Part shown: positions 1 to 11,588 of the stretch, piece after piece | Layout: every line of letters starts with the position of its first letter | How positions within the stretch are numbered: position 1 is the first letter of the stretch | NCBI GenBank assembly: GCA_964020085.1 | Contig: OZ026595.1 | Coordinates: forward strand, 19,273,153 to 19,337,152 | DNA: 64,000 nt | Source of the DNA: Micromussa lordhowensis | Taxonomy: Eukaryota > Cnidaria > Anthozoa > Scleractinia > Lobophylliidae | Direction of reading: 5' to 3' | Program-made: the position numbers and the translations under genes | Notes under the pieces: model-generated | Told to the model about the DNA's origin: nothing | Databases searched by the model: none | Seen by the model: only the letters and a program-made list of their open reading frames with translations

Positions 1-3000
1 CACAAAAGTTTGCACTGGGATTTTCAGGGTGAAAGTTCTAACAAACGGTAAACAAATGTTTTAGCTGTCCTGCGCTTTGAAAAAACTTTATAACGAGCTG
101 TTTTTCGCTTAATCTGTTCAGTACTTTTCGAGAAACGAGTTCATGTGATTCAGTCAACAACAACTTCGTCCGCCATTTTGACGCAAGAAAACTTCACCTT
201 TGTCCCCTACTCAGAAGAAATTTGTCACAAAATACATCATTTTCTATCGATTTTGGCTACGATTATCATAGTGTTTTAAAAAATGTTTTAAAACCCTAAG
301 ACATTTTTTTGACGTACACAACAGACGTAAGCCAGTTGTCGGTTTGATTTACACAAAACAATTCATGTCATAGGCCTGTCCTGAGCTTGCTGCATGCGAG
401 AAAGTCGTACCGTGTAAATCGGCCTTTAGGTAGTCACTGACAATAAATTCCTCTCTTAGAAATGGCTGCACAAAAATTTTCATTAACCACAGGAAAGGCT
501 GTTACTTGCTACACAAGTGGCGACTCAGAAACGTGTGATTATGCACAGTTATAGAATCCCACTGAGAAAAAGACACCAGACTACATTTTTAAATTCTGCC
601 AACATTGTACTTTACTTTTAGTTATCAATAAAGGTATCAAAATTAATAACAAACAACATTTTGCTGTCCGCACGACAGCATTGTCCGCCTTTTTCAAGTT
701 ATATTTATAATCTTATTTACAAATATCATTGCAGTTGACATTTTGAACTTGACAATGCTGTTATAAGGATGGCGAAACAATGTTCATTAATTTTGCTAGT
801 TTTCATTCTAAAATGTTTATCTAAATCTTCTGTATATTAATAAAAGTAAATAGACTTAATTAACAGAGAAGATTGCAGTTAAACAGTCAGAAATGTTCTG
901 AAGATTTACCACATATTTTGAACAATTAATTTCAATATCCCAAATGTATCTCGTTTCTTTTAGTTAAAAACTGAAAAAAAACTGCTCTTCGGTTTGGTTT
1001 TGTTGTATTTGCTGCCAAATACAAAGAGACCAGTTTCTACTTTCTATGAAAAGAACCAAAGACTTGGAACTTCCAAAACTCTTGATGCACTTCAGCATTA
1101 GTAAGTTAGCAAGCTTTGTTAGGCTATTGGTAAAGATAAGCTCAGCATAAGATTATGATGAAAGAAATCAAGAAGAATTAAGACGTTCCAAGTTTTGCTT
1201 TAATTCATTTTTATACATCAGTCACTTGCTGGAAAAAGATGTTTTATGTATTTATTATGAAAATTGATTTAAAAGTTGTAGTGGTGTAAATCTCATACAT
1301 GTACATTGTTGAGTATTTTTTTTCAATAAATTTTCTTGGAAGTGTATTTAAGAGGAACTGATTTGGGTTTAGGGTTAAGGTTCATGTAGTGTGAGTTTTG
1401 CTCCTTCCTTAATTTAATTATATTGCTAAATAGCAGACAAAACTATTGCAGAATAATAAATTGACACTAGTCTCATAGACTTACCAGGAAAGGCAGTGAC
1501 TTCCTTTAGGCAATTTGTGTAGGCGATCATTGGTGATGTCATAGTTTACATGTCACAGTGATTCTGTACCTTTTTATTTCTTTTTAAAAAAGGGTGCTAT
1601 GTCTGAGTTTGCCAACCAAACTATATTGTTTCATTACATTTTATGATCCCCTTATTAGAGTCACCAACTTTCTTCAATGTTTTAACCAGTTGCATTATAA
1701 CTGCTAAAATTTCTTTTATGTACGGCCTTAAGTATCAAAAACTATGAAACCTCTGTCAGTTTTAACCCGTACATAGCAATTTATAAAATGTTCTGATTGG
1801 TCATAAGGGTACAATAGCCCTAGACCACTGCATTAGGAGTTGCATGGATACGAAAAGTGACGATCAAGTCGCAATGTACAATGTTATGCATGCATAATCA
1901 GCTCAAATTACAAATTTTAAGTATAAAAGACTTGTGATTGGAAATTGCCAAAAATTTTCTTGAGCACTGTCATTGACCTCCATAAAAATCTATTTGTAAG
2001 AGCCATCTCAAGGAAATGTCAGGATCAATGGGGGTGTTGTTTAATATGACTGGTTTTCATGAGAAATAATGAAAGCTTGACATGATCTTGTGAGAGGACA
2101 AAGAAACGATGTAGCTAGCTAATATTAGGATCAGTAGTCTGAGGTCTTGACCTGGTCAAATTTTAAGCAGGACATTGGCCCTCGCGTGTGTCATCAAACA
2201 ATTTATCATTTGATACTGCAGCCTAATTAAAAAGGTTACCATCTTCAAGGTTGTTACAGATAGGTCCTTAATCTAGTTAAAATTAGCTGTTACATGGACT
2301 AGGTTAAGGACCTCATTGTAACTCTTCCATTAAGATGGCAGGGCACCAAACACAAAACTTAATCAAGACTTCAGAACACCAATCTTTGTGCAAGATTCTC
2401 ATTGTTCAAAATGTTTTGGGCCAAAAAAGTGAATTGGCAAACATATGGATCCAATTATTTTTTTCGTTTTTTTTCTACTCATGCATAATATTTTTCTCAT
2501 GTTCATAAGCTAGAGTTGAGCTGCATCCCCCTTTCCCTATCAGGTTATGGGTACCATAACGGAATGAAGTAATTTAGGCTTTCATGATCTCATGAGCAAA
2601 AATGTAAACAAACATGATAAAACACATCTCCTTGAACTGGTACTGGCAAATACCTATTTTATGGAGGTGAATGAATGTTTTGGTAAATAGCCGTAATTGA
2701 GTAACCGTAAGTTTATGATTTTGTGTTTTTTTTTTTTAAATATGTGCCAGATACTCATGCCGAACTCCACAGAATATTTTTGATAAATTTGGTAATACCC
2801 TAATGCAGTGGCTCCAGATGACTCCTAGAAATGATGTAGGGTCACATTTGCAAGAATTGTACCAAAACAGAAATTTAATTTTGTAGCTGTCTATGGAAAT
2901 TTCAATACTCTGCAAGCGGTTTTGAAACTAAGAGAGGTTCAGTTGTCTTTAACAAAACTATATTGTGTTTTCAGTCATTGCATTACAAATTTATTTAACA

Positions 3001-3870
3001 CTGAAATTTCATTTTATGACTATTGTTAATTGAAGGCATGCCTGGAAAAAAGCCGCAAGTGATATGTGATAGACTGCTAGATTCTGTAAACAAATTGTAT
3101 TGTGCTTCCTTCTATGGAAATAAGAGAATTTGGTACGAGATCAAGGGTCACTTAGTGTAGGGCTCGTTTTTAGTGCACACCTTCAATTGTTATTTAATTT
3201 CAGAGAGAGAGAGATTTCAGTAATTAAGACTCTAATGTTTATCACAGTTCATCAGAGTTTTTACTGTGACAGTCTCCCAATTGTCACTTCAATGTTCAAA
3301 GTTCTTTTCTGTAGTTTGCTGTCCTTCTTGTGATGTTTGAATAAGCTGAGATACAAGCATTAATGTCCTTTGTTCACCAAAGTCATAGAAGAAATGCAGT
3401 CCATTGAAATATGGCAGCCAGGAAACACTGTTGATCCATTCCACCCTTATTGTCATCTTGCAGGCTTTTATTTGAAATTATCTTTGGTTGTAACTAACCT
3501 TCCTCAAGGCACACTTTTGAGGTACAAAGCAATGGAAGTTGCAGGTGACCGTAAAGAAGACTCATTTGTGGAAGGAAATTATCCTGAAAACTTGACAAAA
3601 TGACATTTAATTAATCAGTTGACTGCAGTTATGTAGCTAAGCCCTCTGTGCACAACTCGGCTATGATGTCATGTTCAATATTTTCTTATCCTTGATTGCC
3701 TTTTAAAGTGTTAGAACCATTCACAAAATTTGGTGCAAAACTTGAAATTTTAAGTCTCCTTATCGACTGCCATGGATTTCTTTAATTTAGAGCTCTGAAA
3801 AATTTGGCAGCATGGTTGTTTAATAATTCAGCAAAGAACCAAAGAAAGTCTGAGTCCATACCTTGTGAAG
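1..3870. other. AT-rich spacer, no supported gene
   Basis: This stretch is AT-rich with many stops in all frames. The longest open stretch is a 77-codon plus-strand ORF at 3370-3603 that opens with TTG rather than ATG. It reads somewhat protein-like but has no recognisable domain. I see no clear transposon ends and no RNA gene here. Confidence 0.5.
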
Positions 3871-5776
3871 TTATTGAATGTTATTTTTATTCAGGTTGAG
3901 CCCCTTGTCCATCTTGTTGATCTCTTCTGTAACTTTAGTGCAAGCATATTGAAGACAGGTACAAACAGAGATAATAGACAAGGAATGTTCTTGCCATTGA
4001 AGGACATCAATCACTGAAAAAGAACAACACATTGAAGAAGAAAGCAATGAGCAGTCTCTTAAAGACATGCAAAGTATTCAAAAATTTATATTAAAGATAT
4101 TTATTATTTTTATTGCCTTAGACAACACTTAGATTAAGGCAGGGGGTAAACGTGAAGGCTGTTTTGAGGTCGCTAACACGGCCTTTCTGACTATATCTTG
4201 GTCACGTTTCAAGCGACACTAAATCTCTCTGCTTATCTCATTAACCACTGTTTGGTGGTTTTGTGTAAATTTTTGGATGATTTTTGGGTATTTTGGGAAG
4301 GAGATTTTTTCTCAAAGGATAGGTTAAATAGACCCTTCTCCAAAATGGCCGCCGAAAATTTAAATAAGTCAAAATTAAAAACGAATACCAGCACTAGAAA
4401 GAGCACCTTAACTTTAGTAAACCTGCCAAGTTTAAGCATTTCAGGTGAAATAACAGCCGAGAAAATGTATGTTGAAAATTGAAAAATTTACAGACGTTTG
4501 TATGACTGGGGGTATAATGCATACCCCCAGTCATACAAACGTCTGTAAATTTTTCAATTTTCAACATATATTTTCTCAGCTAATATTTTACCTGAAATGC
4601 TGAAACTTGGCAGGTTTACTAAAGTTAAGGTGCTCTTTCTAGTGCTGGTATTCGTTTTTAATTTTAGCTTATTCTAACGTATTTGAATTTTCGGCCGCCA
4701 TTTTGGAGAAGGGTCTATTGAGGAAAATATGAAATGTTGAAGATTTGATGGATTTGGAAAATTGAAATTTGAAGTGAAGAATTAGTAGACGGATACCAAA
4801 CAGTCCCCTAGCAACCAGGGGCTCTCTTTTGTGGGGATCAACTGTCTGGTAGTGTTTCCAACCCATCTTAATCCTAACAATTTCCTTTTTTATATCACTT
4901 CAAATTTCACGCCTATTCATGTTTACCCCCGCCTTAAGTTAGGAAGTGGAACTCTCAAAAAATACCAACTTACATTATTTTGTATTTCCTTATTTAATTG
5001 ATATTCCACCTGACCAGCAACAAATGCTTTAAGTACAATTTCAATTCATCTGTCTGATTCTGAAACCAAACATATCATTCAGATCTGTACATGTCATCAA
5101 ACTGTGTATCCTACGTTATTAAAACCTTAATGAATCGAGTCATTTGTGGCAAGCAAAACAAAAAAATAATATGTTTACTATCACTGTTTGTAAAAGGTCC
5201 AGGTATATTCAGTATTTTATCGATTCATCTGTGCTTTTTGTCAGCATGAAGCAACTAGGATTAAGGAATACTGCAACTCCCCTGGAACACAACACACAAT
5301 GGCAGTGTGCTGGAACTGCCCAGATTACTTGATCCAGAAATTTGTTCTAATCATAACTGGCCACTTTATCAGCTTTCCCACCTAGTGGCAGCAGCCACAT
5401 AATTTGGTAAAAAAGAACCACATTCATCCAGCTGGCTTGAGAATTTCAGCTTTGAGTTACTGATGATAACATTCGGGCGCGGATCCACACCGGTTTCCAC
5501 CGTTTTACAGAAATCGGTCAGATATTTCAGAATTACTCAGAAACTCCAAAAAGGGGACCTGAGGAATAAAAAATCCATAACATTTCCTAAGGGAACACGG
5601 CCCTGGACCCCTCTAGTAGGCAGTCGTTGTTTCGGCAATCTATCACCATTTATCCTGCATCCGCGCCTGACATTGTATTGCATACCTTTTGGGGTATAGA
5701 CATCTACTCTAATACACTTGATATATTCAGCTTCTTCTTCCTCTTCGTTCTTGTTCCTGAGTAACAGGTCCTCCAT
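3871..5776 (-). CDS. Candidate two-exon small gene, unrecognised
   Basis: Two minus-strand segments join in phase. Exon 5686-5776 starts with ATG and encodes 30 residues including a run of five Glu, ending at an AAAAG|gtatgc donor in phase 1. Exon 3871-4013 follows a ttttcag acceptor and encodes about 46 further residues to a TAA stop, with an AATAAA-like AT-rich string over its end. The joined product would be 77 residues, with no domain I recognise. The intron holds the TTAA-flanked element at 4134-4937. The support is only phase agreement and two good splice sites, so this may be chance or a fragment of a longer or dead gene. Confidence 0.25.
4134..4937. mobile_element. TTAA-flanked palindromic MITE (piggyBac-type insertion)
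   Basis: The element is bounded by TTAA on both sides. The ends are inverted copies: TTAA-GGCAGGGGGTAAAC on the left (4134 onward) and GTTTACCCCCGCC-TTAA on the right (to 4937). It is 804 bp including the TTAA copies and has no transposase ORF. The core 4327-4719 is a very long palindrome. TTAA target sites are known for piggyBac (and also Kolobok) transposons, so a non-autonomous member of one of these is the likeliest identity. The exact superfamily is inference. Confidence 0.65.
4327..4719. repeat. Long inverted repeat inside the TTAA element
   Basis: Two arms of about 185 bp are inverted copies of each other around a centre near 4518 (GGGGGTAT...ATACCCCC). The outer ends read AATAGACCC on the left and GGGTCTATT on the right, and both arms carry a CAAAATGGCCGCC-like block. 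The arms differ by a few small indels. Short ORFs on both strands here are translations of this palindrome, not genes. Confidence 0.85.
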
Positions 5777-5819
5777 GACAAAGCCCAAGTGGAAATCATG
5801 ATAAGAATATTACAAACTC

Positions 5820-6330
5820 GTTAAGAAACTTTGTAAGATTCTCTGACGGTCTTTGTCGAATTTTTATCTCATTAATTAAGATTTTAACAGGTTTATTGTA
5901 AGTTATGATACCTTTCATTAAATATTTTAGGATTTAATTGAGATTTTTATATATTTTAATGTTTTTGTGTCAATTTATATTACCTATATTTTACAACGTA
6001 GTTAATATAAATCATTGTAATTTAATTGCAGTATAAGTTCTTGCATTCTCATAAGAATTTGCAGGATTCTTTCAAGTTCCTCTAAGATCTTACAAGACTT
6101 TTTAAGTTCTTCTAAGATTCTTTTAAGTTTTGAACGATTTGTACAAAATCTTATAAGATGCTTTAATTAAAGATCAGCTATTGATGTAAAATTATACTGT
6201 TACAACATCTTATTTAATTTGAGAAGATGATGATTAGCAATATTTTTAAGTTCTTGTAAGATTATTTCAAATTTTTTGAAAGATTCTTACAATGCAGACT
6301 GGGACATTCTCAGAAGTTCTTACAAATATA
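5820..6330. repeat. Degenerate short-period repeat (AAGTTCTT/AAGATTCTT)
   Basis: Variants of TTCTTACAAG, AAGATTCTTT and AAGTTCTTCTAAG recur irregularly through this AT-rich stretch, densest around 6040-6150 and 6240-6320. The period is near 20 bp but imperfect, so this is low-complexity sequence derived from an old tandem repeat. It has no coding potential. Confidence 0.5.
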
Positions 6331-6351
6331 ATTCTTAGAGTTTTTTTTATC

Positions 6352-7470
6352 TTAGTATGATTTCCATGTGGGATTGACAGTCCAAAAACTGACATCATCA
6401 ACAGCAGTCCTGAAAGAAATTTAGACAAAAATGAACAAACAATTTTATTAGCAAGTATTGAACCCCCCACCTCCCCTCCCAACCTGAGTGAAGTACAGTG
6501 AGTGGCATTTCGGGCTTGCTTTGGATAGAGTTTCTAAAATTATCACCAAGAGACTCATCGTTCGAAAAATTTGGAGACGTGGGAATAAAAACAATCACAG
6601 TTAAGTTAAACACTTCAAAAATGCATGCACGAGATGTTGAATACAAGAACATGCAACTGATTTTCATAACAAAAGAATAAAGTTCTTTGGGTTAAAAGCT
6701 CATGCATACCGGAACGAACGATTCTTTCAGTTTTCATTCGTGAACAATGAGTCAAGTGTGTATAATATCATTAAAATATGCCTACCTTTGTGGATCAAAC
6801 TTTCCAGATTTTCGGCTACAACAGCCTAATCTCTGGTCCATGGCAATAAGAAACTTTACAAAGCATTTTCAGACAGGAATCCATGATCGAGTCAACAGTG
6901 AGAAAGCGATGATAATGTATGCAAAATTACTATGAGGTACGGAAATGAAAACTGCAGACCAGGTAGTGACTGCCCCACTCATTCTCCCGGTAGGGGATGC
7001 GAAGACAGTGACTTCCAGCAAATTCCCGTCTACCGGGGAACCAAAGTTGAGTGTATCTGAGGGCAGAGTCCCCCTAATCCCCCGCTAAGGCCCAAAGGGG
7101 GAGTGGGGTGGAGTGCGGGGGTTTCAAATGACTGGTGTATTAGCTAAAAGCAAGCTTATACCGGATAATTCTTCTTTTCATGTTATGGATTCCTGTACTG
7201 ATCAATGTTTAAAGTTCTGAATATTTGGTTTTATATCAAGGCAATTTTCCATGTACAGTATATCCTATTTCTGTTTCCTCTCCATATTGATTACTACTAA
7301 TGTAAGTTATGATAATTTGGTGGTACACCGTCTGCTAGAATCCTTCTTTTTTCTCTAATTTACAGAGAGTCTGAGAATTCAAAATCTGCCTGAAATTTTC
7401 TTACCTCTGGTTGAAAGGTTGCTGGAGCTACATGTATAAAGCACTTCTTGACGTTATTTTCCTCTCCCAT
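6352..7470 (-). CDS. Candidate four-exon small gene, unrecognised
   Basis: A minus-strand ATG at 7470 opens a 22-codon exon (7405-7470) ending at a strong CAGAG|gtaagaaa donor. Segments 6786-6825 (donor AAAG|gtaggc), 6497-6533 (acceptor ataattttag) and 6352-6409 (acceptor tttctttcag) continue the frame through phases 0, 1 and 2 to a TAA, giving 66 residues. The exon-3 donor is ambiguous: a second site after 6484 gives another reading. The peptide (MGEENNVKKCF start, PTWKSY end) matches no family I know. I give it modest weight because a full ATG-to-donor first exon and three in-phase exons are more than chance usually provides. Confidence 0.3.
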
Positions 7471-8340
7471 GGCCGGCTGCTACATCTCTAAGGACGATCC
7501 AAGTTACACTCAGCGGCAATGACGGCTGGTCGCCAACTATGAATGTAGACATCATGACATCTTCACAAGGTGAATCCTTCTGATGTTAATGACTACTTCA
7601 ACACTAAGCTGCTCAAGATAAAAGGATGTTTAAATAATCAGTAACTTATTAAGATGAACTGCCACAATAAATAATTTATATAATTATTATATAAATATAT
7701 ATTCAGTGGGAATATGGTAGCTTGTCAAGGTAATTCTCCAATATACATATATGTTCTGAGAATTTGGTAGTATATCAAGACAGTTCTTCCTCCAGGACAA
7801 AATTATATTTTAATTTTTGTTACATGAATTTGGTGGTATTTATTTTGTGAATTATGTCCTTTATTTCATAAATTCACATTGATAAGAATTCAGAGGGATA
7901 TCAGTAATGCCCCTTAAAACCAAAGATATCTTTTTTCTTAGTGATAACTACTACTTAGCTTTTTTTCTGGTAGATGCTGAGGTCATCTATAAGGTGAATC
8001 AGCCGTGGTTTCCAAGTGCACTAGCAGCAAGGATAGCTGGACATCAATGGCACATGCTGTCATCATGGAGTCTTCTCAAGCTGTCACTGACGATGGAATC
8101 TTAGTGGAACATGCTGTCAATTACCTTCCACACAAAGCTGCTCAAAATAGGAATAGTATCGGTAACATTAAAAAGGTGAAAAGAATAATAATTATTGTCA
8201 CTGATAATTCCCTTGGGAGAATCAATATTCTTCCTCTCTGTAATGATGGTTGCACTGATGTACACTTAGTGAGAATTGGTTGCTACATCAAAGACAAAAT
8301 GTGCCCTAAAATCAACCATGCCACTCTGGTAGCTATATTT

Positions 8341-8464
8341 AACAATTATCAATTATTCCACAAGTGCGCGTTGGATATGAGATGGTAGATAGCCAACAAG
8401 GCGCATAGCACCGAGTTTGTTATAATCATCTCATATCCAACAAGGGCGAGTGGAATAATTGTTT
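8341..8464. mobile_element. Palindromic MITE (AACAATTATTCC ends)
   Basis: The left arm (AACAATT..ATTATTCCACAAG then GTTGGATATGAGATGG) and the right arm (CATCTCATATCCAAC then GAGTGGAATAATTGTT) are inverted copies, with a short GCGC-rich middle. The whole unit would fold into a hairpin. The left end carries a small internal duplication. It has no coding capacity. I recall elements of this design as frequent in anthozoan genomes, but no search was run. Confidence 0.65.
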
Positions 8465-8973
8465 TATTAAAAACGCCCCAAAAATAGAACAAACTAAACT
8501 TAAAAAAAAAACGCCTCAAAAAAATCACACATAGGCTTACCATATTCATAGAGCATGATATAATGGCTCATAGCCCATGATGGCTAAGCCAATGAAAACT
8601 CTTGAATTGCATTATCTAATGATCCAGTTTTTAATAAGTATGCATATTTGAGCTGTGAGTATGGCATTAAGGCAATATTACCTTAAATAGTGCTTATTTA
8701 TCATCATGCTCATTGCTATATTACCTACAGTGTATCTTTTGAGCATTTTGTGGTACATCTTCAGAATATTCCCTATTTCCAGAACATTCCATATATCCTT
8801 GCTCATAAAGTAAGGTATATTTTATAACAGGTAGTAAAGTGTCAGAAACTTGTCAAAATATGTGCATTTAAATTCCAACCTGTTGTAGAAAGATGTCAGT
8901 GTCATAAAGGTTGATGAAGCTGTGAAGGGTACACTGCAAACGGCAATCTCAATTCTGTTTTCTTTCTTTTAAG

Positions 8974-9656
8974 ACATGGTCAGCCCTCATTTCATGTACA
9001 CCACAAAGAACCTGGACCCCAGCAAGGAATGTTGACATCATAGTACATGTAAGAGCTTTCTCAGGTGGTCACTGGATGATTCTACCAATTCACTTAAACA
9101 CAAAGGTACCAATTAAGATAGAGGAATATTAGGAAGTTTTATTAGGCTACAAGAATATTATGGTAGATGAGGGTGGCGTAAAGGTTTTTGGTGATGAAGT
9201 TTTGCGTTATTTTTGGTATGGTATTTCGGAAATTTCTATTTTAACATCCGGTATTTGCAGTTCTATAAGACTAAGTGGTTTTCAAAATGTAATGCTGATT
9301 CTGTTGATTGCAACCAAAAAAAATGATGTTCTGAGCTCATTTTCAGGATATCTAAGCTTGAAAACTAGCAAAAAATCCCGGAAAGCATTGACTAAATAAA
9401 TCAAGTAGTAATTCTAATGGAATGGTGAACCTGAAGTATTTATGACAGCACCTGGCACACTTGTAACTACAGTTGTGGTACATTTCAATGGGATATTGCA
9501 TTTTTTAACGTTTTTCTATGCAGTTTTGCTATGTTTTGATCCTTCTTACGCCCCCTCCTAGATCAAGACTGCATACCTTACAGACATCCTCAATACTGAT
9601 GGTCATCCTAATGTGAGAGTTAATACAGTGTTGGCTATATGCAGAACTAAAGCAGG
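8974..9656 (+). pseudogene. Candidate pair of decayed exons in copy A
   Basis: A ttcttttaag acceptor opens a 132-nt segment (8974-9105) open in one frame, ending at AACACAAAG|gtacc. A second segment (9562-9656) follows a ccccctcctag acceptor and stays open in the continuing frame, ending before gtaaac. Together they give about 75 codons, containing GGHWMILP and TDGHPNVRVNT. The copy-B counterparts (near 19396 and 19955) keep the first segment with a phase change but have lost the second acceptor and part of the exon. I do not recognise the domain. Similar motifs with TGGATGATTCT recur elsewhere in the unit, suggesting an old exon-repeat gene now decaying. Confidence 0.3.
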
Positions 9657-9759
9657 GTAAACATCAAACCTCCATTACCATATGATTATTGAAAGATGGT
9701 AAATCACAAAGCACTTCTCAATATCTTTATCTCATGTGTGTGGATGCTGTTGTCTGTTG

Positions 9760-10500
9760 GGGCGATCCACTGGGGTTTCCAAGTGAACTGGTGTCAATGA
9801 CAGTTTTAGACCAGTGGGCAAAGTTGACATCGTGGGGTCAGTGCTGCCACATCCTGCTAATTCACTGAGGGACAAAGCTACTCAAGATTGAAGTTAGTGG
9901 CTTTCAAAGGATTAAAGACATACCAGTCTTAATATAATTCCACACATACAATCTCTGTTAACTTTTCCTGTACTTATGTCTATGTTTTGAGAATTTGATG
10001 GTAGCTTGATTCACACATGACATCCTTCATACTAACTGCATTGCTGGTGCATGTTCTGAGAGTTTTTGTGTACATAGAGATATTAATTTCTCTAAACTGA
10101 TTGCTTTATAGTTACTACTGTATGTTTTGAGAATTTCCAGTCGTCTAAATCAAGACCATGTCTCCTAAAATCATGCCTCCTCTGTTCATACCATTTCTTC
10201 AACTTCTAGTACTGCATTTTTGTTGTAAATGATTAAGAAGGTTAACCTGCATCCATTGTTCCATTTCTTTTCGTAGTAGTAGCAGACTAAAGCTGTTTTG
10301 CAAGGCCATGGGTGATTGTTCACTTCTGAGGTTGTTGTCACAAGATGACTTCATCTGCAACCTACTAAGGAAGTAAAGCACATTTTACAAGTTAACAGCT
10401 GAAACTGACAAACATACATATATATCACTTACCTTCATAATAATGAATGATGGTCCAAACTGTGTGAATGCAATAAGCAATAACTTACTTAATTTGTAAT
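9760..10500. other. Copy-A unit sequence, no intact gene
   Basis: A segment around 9775-9890 (GGTTTCCAAGTG..., then GTTGACATC, then AATTCACTGAGGG) resembles segments at 7990-8150 and 8974-9105, as if derived from one ancestral exon repeat. Reading frames are interrupted. The rest is AT-rich intron-like DNA. Confidence 0.3.
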
Positions 10501-10726
10501 AATTTTGACGCCCCCGAAAATGGACGCTTTTTGATATTGGTAATTTTGACGTCCCCGAAAATGGACGCTGTTTGAGTTTGGTAATTTGAATGAATGTGTC
10601 TGCCCCCGAAAGTGGGCTGATTCCACCTAGATAACAATAGTTCATTACCTTAAGTTTAGTGACTAATATATTTAAAAAAAGCACACTGACACCATTTTAT
10701 TTAGTTTTATTGTATTAATAAACATC

Positions 10727-10766
10727 AGAAACTCCTAAGGGGTAGAAAAACCCCTTAGGAGTTTCT
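10727..10766. repeat. 40-bp perfect palindrome, array copy A unit 1
   Basis: The arms AGAAACTCCTAAGGGG and CCCCTTAGGAGTTTCT pair perfectly over 16 bp around an 8-nt A-rich spacer. As RNA or single-stranded DNA this is a stable hairpin. It could act as a terminator-like or processing structure, but nothing in the sequence decides this. Confidence 0.9.
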
Positions 10767-11077
10767 TGCAATGCATATTAATATAAAACTTAGTTACAAT
10801 AACATTAACCCTCTTCATGGTTTGTTGCTGTGTTTTCACTTGTGATTAACTTTTTACGTCCCCGAAAATGGACACTTAATGATTTTGGTTATTTTGATGT
10901 CCCCGAAAATGGACGCTGTTTGAGTTTGGTAATTTGAATGAATGTGTCTGCCCCCGAAAGTGGGCTGATTCCACCTAGATAACAATAGTTTATTACCTTA
11001 AGTTAGGTGACTAATATGTTAGAAAAAAGCACGCTGACACCATTTTATTTAGTTTTATTGTATTAATAAGCAACATT

Positions 11078-11117
11078 AGAAACTCATAAGGGGTTGAACA
11101 ACCCCTTAGGAGTTTCT
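11078..11117. repeat. 40-bp near-perfect palindrome, array copy A unit 2
   Basis: Same position in the second 345-bp unit. The stem is 18 bp with one A-G mismatch and a 4-nt GAAC loop. The loop-proximal part GGGGTT/AACCCC is intact. Confidence 0.9.
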
Positions 11118-11588
11118 GGGAATTTATTAATATTTACATTAATTACAATAATATTTACTCTCTTTGTGATTTCTTGCTGTCTTCTCCATTTTGTTTGCTC
11201 CCGAAAATGAGCAGTGACCATCGAGCTATGATAACTATGCTTTTCACAATATCAATATTACTTTTTACAATGCTAAAAATCCACAGGACCTAAATTAATG
11301 AGAGGGTGCGCTCCTTAAACTGAATAATTTAGCATCCAGAGAAAGCCAAGAGTGTCCCAGTGTCAGTTGGCACTTCATTTGGAACACCCAGGACCCCCTG
11401 GATGATTTTCATTGCTTTGTGATAATTTTTTTTTTATTTGGCTTGGTAACAAGTCATTGTCGTTATCAAGCCTTTGTGTGTTTGTAGCCGGATAATGTAC
11501 CAAAGCGAAAAGCCGAACTGTAAGTGCAAGCCGAACTGAAAGCTTATCATTAATATTATTATAATAAAACCAAATAAATCCACATACC

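Larger units (their letters stand above)
10509..11213 (+). repeat. Tandem hairpin array, copy A
   Basis: About 2.3 units of a roughly 345-bp tandem repeat carry short hairpins sharing the loop CCGAAAAT or CCGAAAGT with different stems. CGTCC type: 10509-10526 (one mismatch), 10550-10567, 10857-10874 and 10898-10915 (outer pair T-G). GCCC type: 10602-10617 and 10950-10965 (C-GAAA-G tetraloop). TGCTC/GAGCA type: 11196-11213. Longer palindromes sit at 10727-10766 and 11078-11117. The last hairpin occupies the same place in the unit as those at 10509 and 10857 but has a different, still paired, stem. That argues for selection on, or copying of, structure. No ORF spans the array. Confidence 0.8.

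Noticed and set aside
3370..3603. 77-codon plus-strand ORF with protein-like composition
   Set aside because: It opens with TTG, has no clear flanking splice sites and no known domain. Left as part of the spacer.
9160..9399. 79-codon plus-strand ORF in copy A
   Set aside because: The copy-B counterpart is disrupted by indels and the sequence is intron-like and AT-rich.
10600..10640. Hammerhead ribozyme, suggested by CGAAAG next to GGGCTGAT
   Set aside because: The conserved CTGANGA and GAAA core is not present in the right order or spacing on either strand.
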